Of a DNA stretch of 64,000 nt, positions 16,810 to 25,235 are shown one piece after another. This stretch comes from Myroides phaeus (GTDB lineage Bacteria > Bacteroidota > Bacteroidia > Flavobacteriales > Flavobacteriaceae). The stretch is from NCBI RefSeq assembly GCF_009799805.1, contig NZ_CP047050.1, positions 1,192,001 through 1,256,000 of the forward strand, written 5' to 3'. Within the stretch, counting starts at the first letter, position 1, and every line of letters begins with the position of its first letter. The position numbers and the translations under genes were made by a program. The notes beneath the pieces are model-generated. The model was not told the DNA's origin and did not search any database. It saw only the letters and a program-made list of their open reading frames with translations.

Positions 16810-19176
16810 ATGCGATTAACAACTTTTGAATTTACGCCTTTTAACATTGAGTTTTCTTTTCATCGATTGATAAAAGCGATGAATGAATTTATTGTAGATC
16901 CGAACAGGAATGAGATAAAAAAGACTTATCTAAAAGATTTATTGGAGAGAATAAATGTTGTTCCTGATTTATGTACAAACATTACAGCTACAGAAGTTCT
17001 TCAAGATAATGAGGCTTTGATTCAAGAGTTGTTAGAGATTTTATTTCCAGTAGCTTTAAAAGACAATGAAATAAAAGCAGTTTCTATGCCTTTTCAGCAA
17101 TTGATGTTTAACTACACCAATCGTTTTAAAAAAATAATTGCCGAGAGTGGGATAAGTTATGATATAGAAATTCGTGATTTTGATCAGCATCAATATTATA
17201 TTGCTTGTTGTTGTATTATTATGAATCATTATTTCAACGCTGATTTTGATTTGACCCGACCGTTGTTTATCGACTTGCCAGATGCAAAAGGAATTATACA
17301 TCACTATCGCGTGTTATACAATGCTGATTTTGTTGAAATAATTCCAACTGATAAAGCTATTATGCTGACAAAGGCGGATATAGAATTGTTGCAAGATAAT
17401 TTTGACAACTTAGACTTGTGGAAAGAGAAATTTCCTCAAGAAAGTTGGATTATACGTGGTTTTGGTATTGTTAGTTTGGTAGATGTTACGGTTGAAAGTG
17501 CTTTATCATTGTTGAAAGAAAACTTTTTAAAGTCGCAATTACAGCGAACACCTATTGGCGATACATTAGGACAAATATTCAGTTCTATTTTTAGAGTGCC
17601 TAATTTAAAAATTGGTTATACACCGATTGAATTAGAGACATTGGTTCAGAAAGAAACTCGTGATATAATGGGACTGAAAAGTCATTTATTGAATGATGAA
17701 AGCACAGATATTGTTTTATCTAAAAAGGCTTATGAGGAGCTTATTTCAGAAAAAAAGTATTTCTGTATCTCTGATATTGATGAAATGATGTTAGATAAGC
17801 AGGAAGAGAAAATGTGTCTGCATCTGAGAAAACAAGGTGTTAGGAGCTGTTTGTTTAGACCTGTGGTTATATCAAGTGGTTTGGAGGGGATCTTGGAGGT
17901 TGTCTCTGAAGTACCTCGCGATTTACACACTGTAAACGCACAGAAGTTAGAAGCAATGATGCCTATTATTTCAGAAACCTTTGAGCGTGTAAAAGCAGAT
18001 TTGCTTAACCAAGTTGAAGCTATTATACAGCGAGAGTTTACGACGATTCACCCAAGTGTTTATTGGAAGTTTATTGAAGAAGCAAAACGAAACTATATAG
18101 AAAGTGTTATTGATAAAGATTATATTATTAGTCCGATATCATTTCCAAAAGTATTTCCTTTGTTTGGAGAAATAGACATTAAAGGATCAAGCAAGTTGAG
18201 AAATGAAGCAATTGTTGCTGATTTGAAATCTCAATTGACTTATTTAATTAATATGTTTGATAAAAGTGCTTGTCGCAATGGGGCACTTGTTTTTGAGAAA
18301 CACTGTTTGCGTTTAAATGCTTATTTACGTCAATTAGAAACTCGTTTTTATTCTGGTTTAGAACAGTTGATTCAGAACTATATTAAAGAAGATATACACC
18401 CATTTTTAAGAAAAGAAGGGCATCTTTTTGATGAAGAAATATTAAAAGAATACCTGTCTCATATAGATGTTCAGTTTGATATTTATTATGAACAACGCAA
18501 GGTTTTTGACAACCAAGTAGGTCGTATGAATAAGTGTTTTTCAGATATCTTAGACGAGCGTCAACAAATAGTTCAAAAAGTATTTCCACATTATTACGAA
18601 AGATTTAAAACGGACGGAATAGAACACAACATTTATATTGGGGAGTCTATATGTCCGACGATGTCTTTTGATTTTACTTACTTACAAAACCTGCGTTTGT
18701 GGCAATTGCAAGTAATGACTGAATTGATGTGTGTTCACTACCGCAATAATATTCAGGATATGATTAAAATGGATGTTACAGTACTAATTTTTGTGTACGA
18801 TACATCTTTGGGAATACAGTTTAGAATGGATGAAAAACGCTTTGATATAGATGGCTCATATAATACCCGTTATGAAGTAATTAAAAAGCGTTTAGACAAG
18901 GCGTGTATTAAAGGCACAGAAGAGCGAATTGTTCAACCACAAAAGTTGACAATTGCGTTTGCCTCTACAGAAGATTTAGAAGAATACAGACAATATCTAA
19001 CGTATGGGCAACAAATAGGTGTGCTGCTTGGCGAAATTGAGCAATTTGAAATTGAAGATATGCAAAGTGTTTCAGGCCTACTTGGTCTGAGAGTAAATGT
19101 TAATTTAGACTTTGATATAGAACAATTAGATTACAATAATTTAATGCATGATTACCTTAGAAGCCAATACCTCTAA
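16810..19176 (+). CDS. Conserved GAF-like protein of unknown function
   Basis: 788 residues, no signal peptide and no membrane segments, so cytoplasmic. Residues about 260-395 resemble a GAF domain, ending in V-R-S-C-L-F-R-P-V, G-L-E-G-I-L-E-V-V-S and a long helix with I-I-S-E-T-F-E-R-V-K. The remaining parts (1-250 and 400-788) are mostly predicted helix and match no family I can name. No enzymatic output domain (HATPase, GGDEF, cyclase) is visible. The convergent HD-DUF5706 gene overlaps its 3' end by 20 bp. A ligand-binding or scaffolding role is possible, but this is only inference. Confidence 0.75.
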   Translation: MRLTTFEFTPFNIEFSFHRLIKAMNEFIVDPNRNEIKKTYLKDLLERINVVPDLCTNITATEVLQDNEALIQELLEILFPVALKDNEIKAVSMPFQQLMFNYTNRFKKIIAESGISYDIEIRDFDQHQYYIACCCIIMNHYFNADFDLTRPLFIDLPDAKGIIHHYRVLYNADFVEIIPTDKAIMLTKADIELLQDNFDNLDLWKEKFPQESWIIRGFGIVSLVDVTVESALSLLKENFLKSQLQRTPIGDTLGQIFSSIFRVPNLKIGYTPIELETLVQKETRDIMGLKSHLLNDESTDIVLSKKAYEELISEKKYFCISDIDEMMLDKQEEKMCLHLRKQGVRSCLFRPVVISSGLEGILEVVSEVPRDLHTVNAQKLEAMMPIISETFERVKADLLNQVEAIIQREFTTIHPSVYWKFIEEAKRNYIESVIDKDYIISPISFPKVFPLFGEIDIKGSSKLRNEAIVADLKSQLTYLINMFDKSACRNGALVFEKHCLRLNAYLRQLETRFYSGLEQLIQNYIKEDIHPFLRKEGHLFDEEILKEYLSHIDVQFDIYYEQRKVFDNQVGRMNKCFSDILDERQQIVQKVFPHYYERFKTDGIEHNIYIGESICPTMSFDFTYLQNLRLWQLQVMTELMCVHYRNNIQDMIKMDVTVLIFVYDTSLGIQFRMDEKRFDIDGSYNTRYEVIKKRLDKACIKGTEERIVQPQKLTIAFASTEDLEEYRQYLTYGQQIGVLLGEIEQFEIEDMQSVSGLLGLRVNVNLDFDIEQLDYNNLMHDYLRSQYL

Positions 19177-20320
19177 AAGCCAATACAAAAGCTAAAACAG
19201 ATGCGATAATTCCAACTGTAAAGATGGTATAAGTAATGCGCAATAGTTTATATTTTTTATCAAGTACTACACCTAAATTGTACAAGTCTTTTGTCAATGC
19301 GTGGTGTAGGTACTTATTGTTTTTTAAAATAGTCATTAAAGTCTCTTCATACTCGTCAAAAGGCATTTGGTGAAATGTACCAAAGAAAAGTAAATTAACC
19401 TCGTTGTTGTCAACTTCTTCTTTTGTAAAGGTACCAGAGGTTACTTTTGGTCTTGTAGATTGTATGGCGAAAATAATCGTAGCCACGCTAAAAAACAATA
19501 AAATAAAAGTAGGGTAAATCAAGTGAGCATTGCTCGGACTATCTAATTTTGGAATTAAAGTAGAAAGACAAATAGAGATAATAATAGCATTTACAGAAAG
19601 CAATATATTCGCTTTTCTATCTGCTATAGCACTTAAAGAAGTGTGATTTCTCAAGGTCGTTCTGAACAAAGTATCAATAGTTCTACTTGATTCTGCTTTT
19701 TTCTTACGCGCCTTTCTGGTTTCTATTTTTTCTATTTTGGCAAGAATAGCCAATAAGTTTTTCTGTTTATAAGGTTGCCATTGTTGTTGGGCATACACAG
19801 TATAATATCTGTGTTTATAAAGCATAATATCTCTATTTTGCTCTAACCATTCTAAATCAGTAAAGGTTTTATTACAAAAATGTTCAACTTCTTTTCTTAG
19901 CAAGTCACTTACATCTACATAATTATCATCTGAAAAGTGAGCAAAATCAGCATCTTTTAAAATGCATTCAAGATCATTTTCAGGAACATAGTCCAATTTT
20001 GTAGCCCTAATTAATTGCATAACAATATGTACGTCATCTACATCAACACCATTTTCAAGTAAGAAAGTTTGCGCCATTTGTGCACCACGTTCTTCGTGTT
20101 CTTCCCAAGAGTTGATATATCCAATATCGTGAAACCACGCAGCGTAACGAAGAATATTAGCTTCTTTATTTGTTACGTCAACAGTTTTTAGAATTTCTTC
20201 TAAACCATTAACAACACGTAATGTATGGTTAAAGTTGTGGTATGTATATTGATGTGATAGTGTATCTTTGTGTATCTGAAAGATATGTTCTTCAACCTTT
20301 TGTAGAATTGTCATATTCAA
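19157..20320 (-). CDS. HD-domain protein fused to a DUF5706 (Pycsar-effector-like) membrane domain
   Basis: 387 residues. Residues ~10-180 form an HD phosphohydrolase domain with the metal ligands visible as His32 (N-F-N-H), His64-Asp65 (W-F-H-D-I-G-Y) and an Asp in K-D-A-D-F near residue 128. A basic linker (about 195-212) leads to a C-terminal domain of three hydrophobic segments starting L-F-R-T-T-L-R-N-H-T, with A-D-R-K-A-N-I-L-L-S-V-N. This matches DUF5706, the membrane domain of Pycsar system effectors. No nucleotide cyclase is adjacent. Its start codon is only 21 bp from that of the divergent lipoprotein-barrel gene. The HD domain might degrade a cyclic nucleotide that the membrane domain senses (inference). 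Confidence 0.82.
   Translation of the reverse strand: MNMTILQKVEEHIFQIHKDTLSHQYTYHNFNHTLRVVNGLEEILKTVDVTNKEANILRYAAWFHDIGYINSWEEHEERGAQMAQTFLLENGVDVDDVHIVMQLIRATKLDYVPENDLECILKDADFAHFSDDNYVDVSDLLRKEVEHFCNKTFTDLEWLEQNRDIMLYKHRYYTVYAQQQWQPYKQKNLLAILAKIEKIETRKARKKKAESSRTIDTLFRTTLRNHTSLSAIADRKANILLSVNAIIISICLSTLIPKLDSPSNAHLIYPTFILLFFSVATIIFAIQSTRPKVTSGTFTKEEVDNNEVNLLFFGTFHQMPFDEYEETLMTILKNNKYLHHALTKDLYNLGVVLDKKYKLLRITYTIFTVGIIASVLAFVLAFRGIGF
20263..20270 (+). promoter_or_regulatory. -7 box for the lipoprotein-barrel gene, inside the HD gene
   Basis: TATCTTTG is a perfect -7 box on the plus strand, 71 bp before the ATG at 20342, and lies within the first codons of the divergent HD-DUF5706 gene. 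A TTG at 20235-20237 is 25 bp upstream, a little farther than usual. Confidence 0.4.
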
Positions 20321-20341
20321 AACCTTTATAACCTCTAAATT

Positions 20342-23300
20342 ATGAAATTATTTCCTCACATATCTATAAATGCTTTAAAAATAGGTTTAGCATCGCTATT
20401 TTCATTTGCTGTTTTGAATTCTTGTGCCACGTATGGTACACAATATGGAAAGAAAAGTAAAGAGACAATTGCTGCTGAGGAGGCTGTTTCTAAAGCGGAA
20501 ATATCACATACTTATTACTTATTAGGGAATACGGGATTTGACAAGAATAAGTCGAGAAAAAAACACTTTGATAAATTATCTTCTTTTATAGACAAAGGTG
20601 AAAAAGAGTCAACGTTAGTTTTCTTAGGTAATAGTATCGATAGGGGAATGGCTAAAGAAGGTGCGAAAAGTAGAGGGAAAGTAGAAGAAACATTGGCCAC
20701 TCAATTGGGATTGGCAAAAGATTTTAAAGGGAATACTGTTTTTATAAATGGAAACGCTGAATGGGCAAGAGGGTATGAAGGAGTTAAGCGTTTTTCAGAT
20801 TATATGGCATTAAATTTAGAAGATAAGAAAGCGGTATTACCGAGAAAAGTTTGTGGTTTTGAGCGATTAAAAATCAATGATGAAACTGTATTAATTGCAG
20901 TTGATAGCGAATGGTATCTACAAGATTGGGATAAGCAACCCAATATTAATGAGGATTGTGATATCAAGACAAGAGAAGATTTTTTTGATGAACTAAGAGG
21001 AGAGATTAACAAAAATCAGAATAGAATAGTGGTGTTGGCCATGCATCACCCTGTTTACAGCAATGGAAATTATGGTGGTCATTTTTCTTTTAAAGACCAT
21101 ATTTACCCATTAAATTCCAATGTACCGTTGCCAATTATTGGTTCGGTTATAAACTATACAAGAGCACTTTCTGGCATTAATACACAAGATTTACAGAGTA
21201 AGAATTACAATGAGTTTAATAAGCGCATTAGAACAATGGCGCAGATGTATGACAATGTTGTAATTGCTTCAGCACATGAACAAAATTTACAATACATAGC
21301 ACAAGATGGGGTAAAACAAGTTATCAGTGGAGGTATGGCTGAAACGACACCTTCAAGAGCTATTTTACCGAATGATATTTCAATCGCACAAGCTGGATTT
21401 ACGACACTTGAGGTTTTGAAAGATCGCAGTGTAGTGTTGAATTTCTATGTTTTTGACGAAAAAGGTGTTCAGTTAGTTACTAAGAAAAAAATATTTGAAC
21501 CGAGTTCTTATGTTTATGAAGGAGATAATGAAGTAAAAGAAGGAATAACTAAAGCAAGTGTATATCCTGCAGAGTGGACAAAAAAAACAGCTTGGTATCG
21601 CTTTTTATGGGGAAAGCACTATAGAGATATATACAGCAGACCTGTTGAAGTTGAAATAGCGGATCTAACAAAGATTAAAGGGGGATTGACGCCAACTATT
21701 TCAGGAGGTGGTAACCAATCTATGTCGCTTCGTGTTGTTGATAAAGACGGAAAAGAATACGTAATGAGAGGGGTGCGTAAGAGTGTTTCTCGTTTTGTTC
21801 AAACAGCTGTTTTTAAAGATCAATATGTGATGAATTCGTTTCAAGATACTTGGGCGGAAAGATTTATTTATGATTTTTATACGACATCACATCCTTATAC
21901 TCCGTTTATCATTAGTGACCTTTCTGAAGCAATAGGTATGTTTCATACAAATCCGGAGTTATATTATATTCCGAAACAAAAAACATTGGGAAGATTTAAT
22001 GAAAACTACGGAGATGAGTTGTATATGATTGAAGAACGTCCTACCAGTGGTTTTGAAGATGAGGATAGTTTTGGAAATGCGACGAAGATAATTAGCACGA
22101 CAGATGTGATTGCTAATTTGAGAAAAGACGAAAAGTATGCTATTGATCAAAAAGCATTTTTGCGTGCACGTATTTTTGATATGCTAATTGGCGACTGGGA
22201 TAGACACGGAGATCAGTGGAGATGGTCTGAGTTTAAAGAAGAAGGTAAGGTAATTTATAAACCTGTACCTCGAGATAGAGATCAAGCTTTTGCTAAGATA
22301 GATGGTGCTTTGTTATCATTGATAAAAAAGCTTCCTCCCTTGAGACATATGCAAAGTTATAAAGAAGATTTTGCTAATCCTCGTTGGTTGAATAAGACGG
22401 CTTTTCCTTTGGATCAGTATTTATTAAAATCAACTTCTGAAGAAGATTGGATTACAGAGGCAAAAGATATTGTGACAACACTAAGTGATGAAGTCATCGA
22501 AGAGGTATTTGCTAAATTGCCTAAAGAAGTACAAGACAAAGAGATAGACGAAATTAAAAGAATATTGAAGGTTAGAAAGAGTAATATTGTTGCCTATTTG
22601 CCAAAGTACTATGCTAAATTGAGAGAGTATGTTATTGTGGCAGGTACGGATAAAAAAGACTTTTTCGACATAGAGCGCTTGTCAAATGGCGATGTAAAAC
22701 TGACACAATATCGCGATAAGAAATCAGGAAAAGAACTTGAATTTGAAAAAGTATATTCGGCAAAGCAAACTAAAGAGATTTGGATTTACGGCTTAAATGA
22801 TGAAGATGAATATGTAGTGAGAGGAGAGGGAAAAGCAAAGATAAAATTGCGTTTAATAGGAGGTAAGAATCAAGATACATACGCGATTGAAAACCCACGT
22901 AAAACAATTGTTTATGATTATGCAGATAAGAAAAATGAAATAGTTGAAAAGAATGGTGTTGTTCGAAAATACAGTACGAATAAATATGATTTGAATAATT
23001 TCAACTATGAAAAAGTTCCTGTAAACATCAATATGTTATTGCCAAATATTGGTTTTAATCCTGAAGATGGTATTAAGTTAGGTTTTATGTATAGTTCAAC
23101 TCGTATGAAGTTTTTACAAGACCCATTTACCAGTAAACACGAATTAAAAGGTTTCTATTCGTTTAACACGAAAGGCTTAGAAGCTGAATATAAAGGGTAT
23201 TTTCCGAATGCTACAAATAATTGTATGTTTACTTTAGGAGCAAGAGCTACGAGTCCAAATTTTGCCAAAAACTACTATGGTATTGGAAACGAAACATATT

Positions 23301-24070
23301 ATTTTGACAAAGAAAAAGGAGATGATTACAAACGTGTGCGTGTTGAAAGTTATTCAATAGCTCCTGGATACCGTTATGAGGGAAAACAAGGAGGCGCTTT
23401 TGAAGTAAATCTTGGATACGACGCATTAAAAGTACAAAACAAGTCTAATCGATTCATTACGAGTTCACCAGAAGTTGTCAATCAGAAAGTTTTTGATTTT
23501 CAACAATATGGTTCGTTTAATGTGGAGTATAATTATGAACAGTATAACTATCCTGCTAATCCAACAGTTGGATTTGGTTTCAATTCGAAAGCGGGATGGC
23601 GTATGAATTTAGAAGATACTAAACAGAACTTCGCTTACTTAGATATGCGAATGAACTTTATTCATTTTATAGACAGAGGAGAGCGTTTTGTATTTGCTAC
23701 AAATTTCAATTATCAAACAAGGTTTAATGACAATTACGATTTTTATCACGCAGCAACAGTTGGTGGTAACGCAAATTTAAGAGGATTTAGACCAGAGCGA
23801 TTTACAGGAAAGACATCATTTGTACAAACAACAGATATTCGTTTTAATGCAGGTCAGTTTACCGCAGGATTTATACCAATGAGTTATGGTTTCTATGCTG
23901 GTTTTGATTATGGAAGGGTATGGACTCCATTAGAAAGTTCAAATAAATGGCACAACGCTTATGGAGCAGGTTTTTGGATAAATGCCATAGAACAAGCAAC
24001 CCTACACTGCTCTTATTTCAACAGTGTAGATGGAGGTCGCTTTGTGTTTGGATTAGGGTTTGGGTTTTAA
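20342..24070 (+). CDS. Lipoprotein fusing a degenerate metallophosphoesterase, a kinase-like region and a BamA-type barrel
   Basis: 1242 residues. A type II signal peptide ends at lipobox Cys28 (V-L-N-S-C). Residues ~55-360 follow a calcineurin-type phosphoesterase, but key metal ligands are changed: G-N63 for G-D, G-N97 in G-N-S-I-D, and G-N-A-E-W (137-141) for G-N-H-D/E. The M-H-H-P motif is kept, and A-H-E-Q-N replaces G-H-D-H-N. Residues ~450-760 contain I-G-D-W-D-R-H-G-D-Q (616-625) and P-R-D-R-D-Q-A-F (643-650), reminiscent of Fam20/HipA-like kinase active sites. The rest (about 890-1242) is an Omp85/BamA-superfamily barrel ending in an aromatic residue. Phosphoesterase-barrel fusions are known in Bacteroidota; their role is not. 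Position: outer membrane. Confidence 0.85.
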   Translation: MKLFPHISINALKIGLASLFSFAVLNSCATYGTQYGKKSKETIAAEEAVSKAEISHTYYLLGNTGFDKNKSRKKHFDKLSSFIDKGEKESTLVFLGNSIDRGMAKEGAKSRGKVEETLATQLGLAKDFKGNTVFINGNAEWARGYEGVKRFSDYMALNLEDKKAVLPRKVCGFERLKINDETVLIAVDSEWYLQDWDKQPNINEDCDIKTREDFFDELRGEINKNQNRIVVLAMHHPVYSNGNYGGHFSFKDHIYPLNSNVPLPIIGSVINYTRALSGINTQDLQSKNYNEFNKRIRTMAQMYDNVVIASAHEQNLQYIAQDGVKQVISGGMAETTPSRAILPNDISIAQAGFTTLEVLKDRSVVLNFYVFDEKGVQLVTKKKIFEPSSYVYEGDNEVKEGITKASVYPAEWTKKTAWYRFLWGKHYRDIYSRPVEVEIADLTKIKGGLTPTISGGGNQSMSLRVVDKDGKEYVMRGVRKSVSRFVQTAVFKDQYVMNSFQDTWAERFIYDFYTTSHPYTPFIISDLSEAIGMFHTNPELYYIPKQKTLGRFNENYGDELYMIEERPTSGFEDEDSFGNATKIISTTDVIANLRKDEKYAIDQKAFLRARIFDMLIGDWDRHGDQWRWSEFKEEGKVIYKPVPRDRDQAFAKIDGALLSLIKKLPPLRHMQSYKEDFANPRWLNKTAFPLDQYLLKSTSEEDWITEAKDIVTTLSDEVIEEVFAKLPKEVQDKEIDEIKRILKVRKSNIVAYLPKYYAKLREYVIVAGTDKKDFFDIERLSNGDVKLTQYRDKKSGKELEFEKVYSAKQTKEIWIYGLNDEDEYVVRGEGKAKIKLRLIGGKNQDTYAIENPRKTIVYDYADKKNEIVEKNGVVRKYSTNKYDLNNFNYEKVPVNINMLLPNIGFNPEDGIKLGFMYSSTRMKFLQDPFTSKHELKGFYSFNTKGLEAEYKGYFPNATNNCMFTLGARATSPNFAKNYYGIGNETYYFDKEKGDDYKRVRVESYSIAPGYRYEGKQGGAFEVNLGYDALKVQNKSNRFITSSPEVVNQKVFDFQQYGSFNVEYNYEQYNYPANPTVGFGFNSKAGWRMNLEDTKQNFAYLDMRMNFIHFIDRGERFVFATNFNYQTRFNDNYDFYHAATVGGNANLRGFRPERFTGKTSFVQTTDIRFNAGQFTAGFIPMSYGFYAGFDYGRVWTPLESSNKWHNAYGAGFWINAIEQATLHCSYFNSVDGGRFVFGLGFGF

Positions 24071-24934
24071 AGCACCCAAATCCACTTTATAGATTTTACC
24101 ACCTGTTTGCTTTTTAACTTCATCAGCAATGTAAACAGTATTGTTTCCATCGAAAGAAACAGATTCTTTTTGAGAAACGTGGTTTAATTTGTGTTCAGAT
24201 ATTTTACCATCTAAGATTGCGTTAGGATTGAATCCGTCAATAATCCACAATTTAGAATGTGATAATAAAACAAAAGTCTTTTGGTCGGGACTAATAGCAG
24301 CCCCTGTAATAGCACAGTGTTTATAAACATTACACCCTTTGAATGTTTGTACCAATTGAGCTTTGTGATGTCCTGCTACATTGGGAATTTTATAAACATT
24401 TGATCTACCGTCAAAGCCTTTACTTCTGTTTTTTGTAAAGATGTAAAAATTGTCATTATATAAAAAGAATGCCTCCGCATCATAAATCAACTCTGTGTCT
24501 TTGGGAGGAAATTGTTTTTGCTCAGGATATTCAAAAGAGATAATAGCAGAAGCATCAACTTCTTCTTTATCTAAGTTATTTTTGTCTACTTTAATAATTT
24601 TCAGGTCTTTTCTCGTGTTTTTGTTATTTCCAAAATCACCGATATACAAGTTTCCTTCAGAATCACTTGTAAGTTCTTCCCAATCTTTATTTTTTTGGTT
24701 TTTAACTTTAACGGTATGCACTATACTTCCAGTTGCATCTATTTGGTAAAGTTCATTGCTATTTCCACTGTCCTGAACGGTCCAAAATGTTTTAGAAGTT
24801 GCGTCGTAATGCAAACCAGAAACCTCTTGTAGATGATTAGGCAGTGTAATAAAATCTTCTGTAATTTCTTTTTTTTGACCACAACTAATCAATGTAAAAA
24901 AAGATAGTGTTGCGATGGATAAGAATGTTTTCAT
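24053..24934 (-). CDS. Lipoprotein with a beta-propeller-like fold
   Basis: 293 residues with a type II signal peptide (lipobox T-L-I-S-C, then G-Q-K-K). The body is repetitive beta structure with phrases such as L-Q-E-V-S-G-L-H-Y-D, D-S-E-G-N-L-Y-I-G-D-F-G-N-N and S-F-D-G-N-N-T-V-Y-I-A-D, typical of SdiA-regulated/NHL-like propellers. Cys-x(n)-Cys in F-K-G-C-N-V-Y-K-H-C may form a disulfide. No catalytic residues can be named. Its last 18 bp overlap the end of the convergent lipoprotein-barrel gene and no terminator is seen between them. Confidence 0.78.
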   Translation of the reverse strand: MKTFLSIATLSFFTLISCGQKKEITEDFITLPNHLQEVSGLHYDATSKTFWTVQDSGNSNELYQIDATGSIVHTVKVKNQKNKDWEELTSDSEGNLYIGDFGNNKNTRKDLKIIKVDKNNLDKEEVDASAIISFEYPEQKQFPPKDTELIYDAEAFFLYNDNFYIFTKNRSKGFDGRSNVYKIPNVAGHHKAQLVQTFKGCNVYKHCAITGAAISPDQKTFVLLSHSKLWIIDGFNPNAILDGKISEHKLNHVSQKESVSFDGNNTVYIADEVKKQTGGKIYKVDLGALKPKP

Positions 24935-25235
24935 TGCGCGAATTTTTAGAAAGTATAAAGTTAGTAAAAGTGTTAATAAAAACGGGGCATTTGGCAGTTT
25001 AATCTTAGTGGTTAAAATACTTGGTCTGTAAAGGATGAAAAGTGTTGATAACTTTAGGTATAACGAAAAAAATGATTAAAAATTCAAACTTTAAAGTATA
25101 TTTGCAAAATATAGGCTTATATTGTTGTAAACAGAAGATAATAAAAGTCTTAGAATCTTGATTATATGATTATTGAAAGTTGTTTCAATACTTCTAATGG
25201 GCGTATAATCTAATTAAAACTTTGATATAACGAAG
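24935..25235 (+). other. Intergenic region between the propeller lipoprotein and lepA
   Basis: 301 bp of AT-rich DNA between divergent genes. It holds a perfect -7 box (25097-25104) for lepA and one copy of TGTTGATAAC (25043-25052), the motif that is clustered inside the tenI-like gene at 57.6-58.0 kb. No ORF or known RNA is seen. Confidence 0.4.
25097..25104 (+). promoter_or_regulatory. -7 box upstream of lepA
   Basis: TATATTTG, a perfect -7 box, which would give a leader of about 125 nt before the lepA ATG. No -33 match is evident. Confidence 0.45.

Noticed and set aside
19157..20320. Complete Pycsar defence system
   Set aside because: Only an effector-like domain is present. There is no pyrimidine cyclase gene on either side, and no other defence gene in the window.
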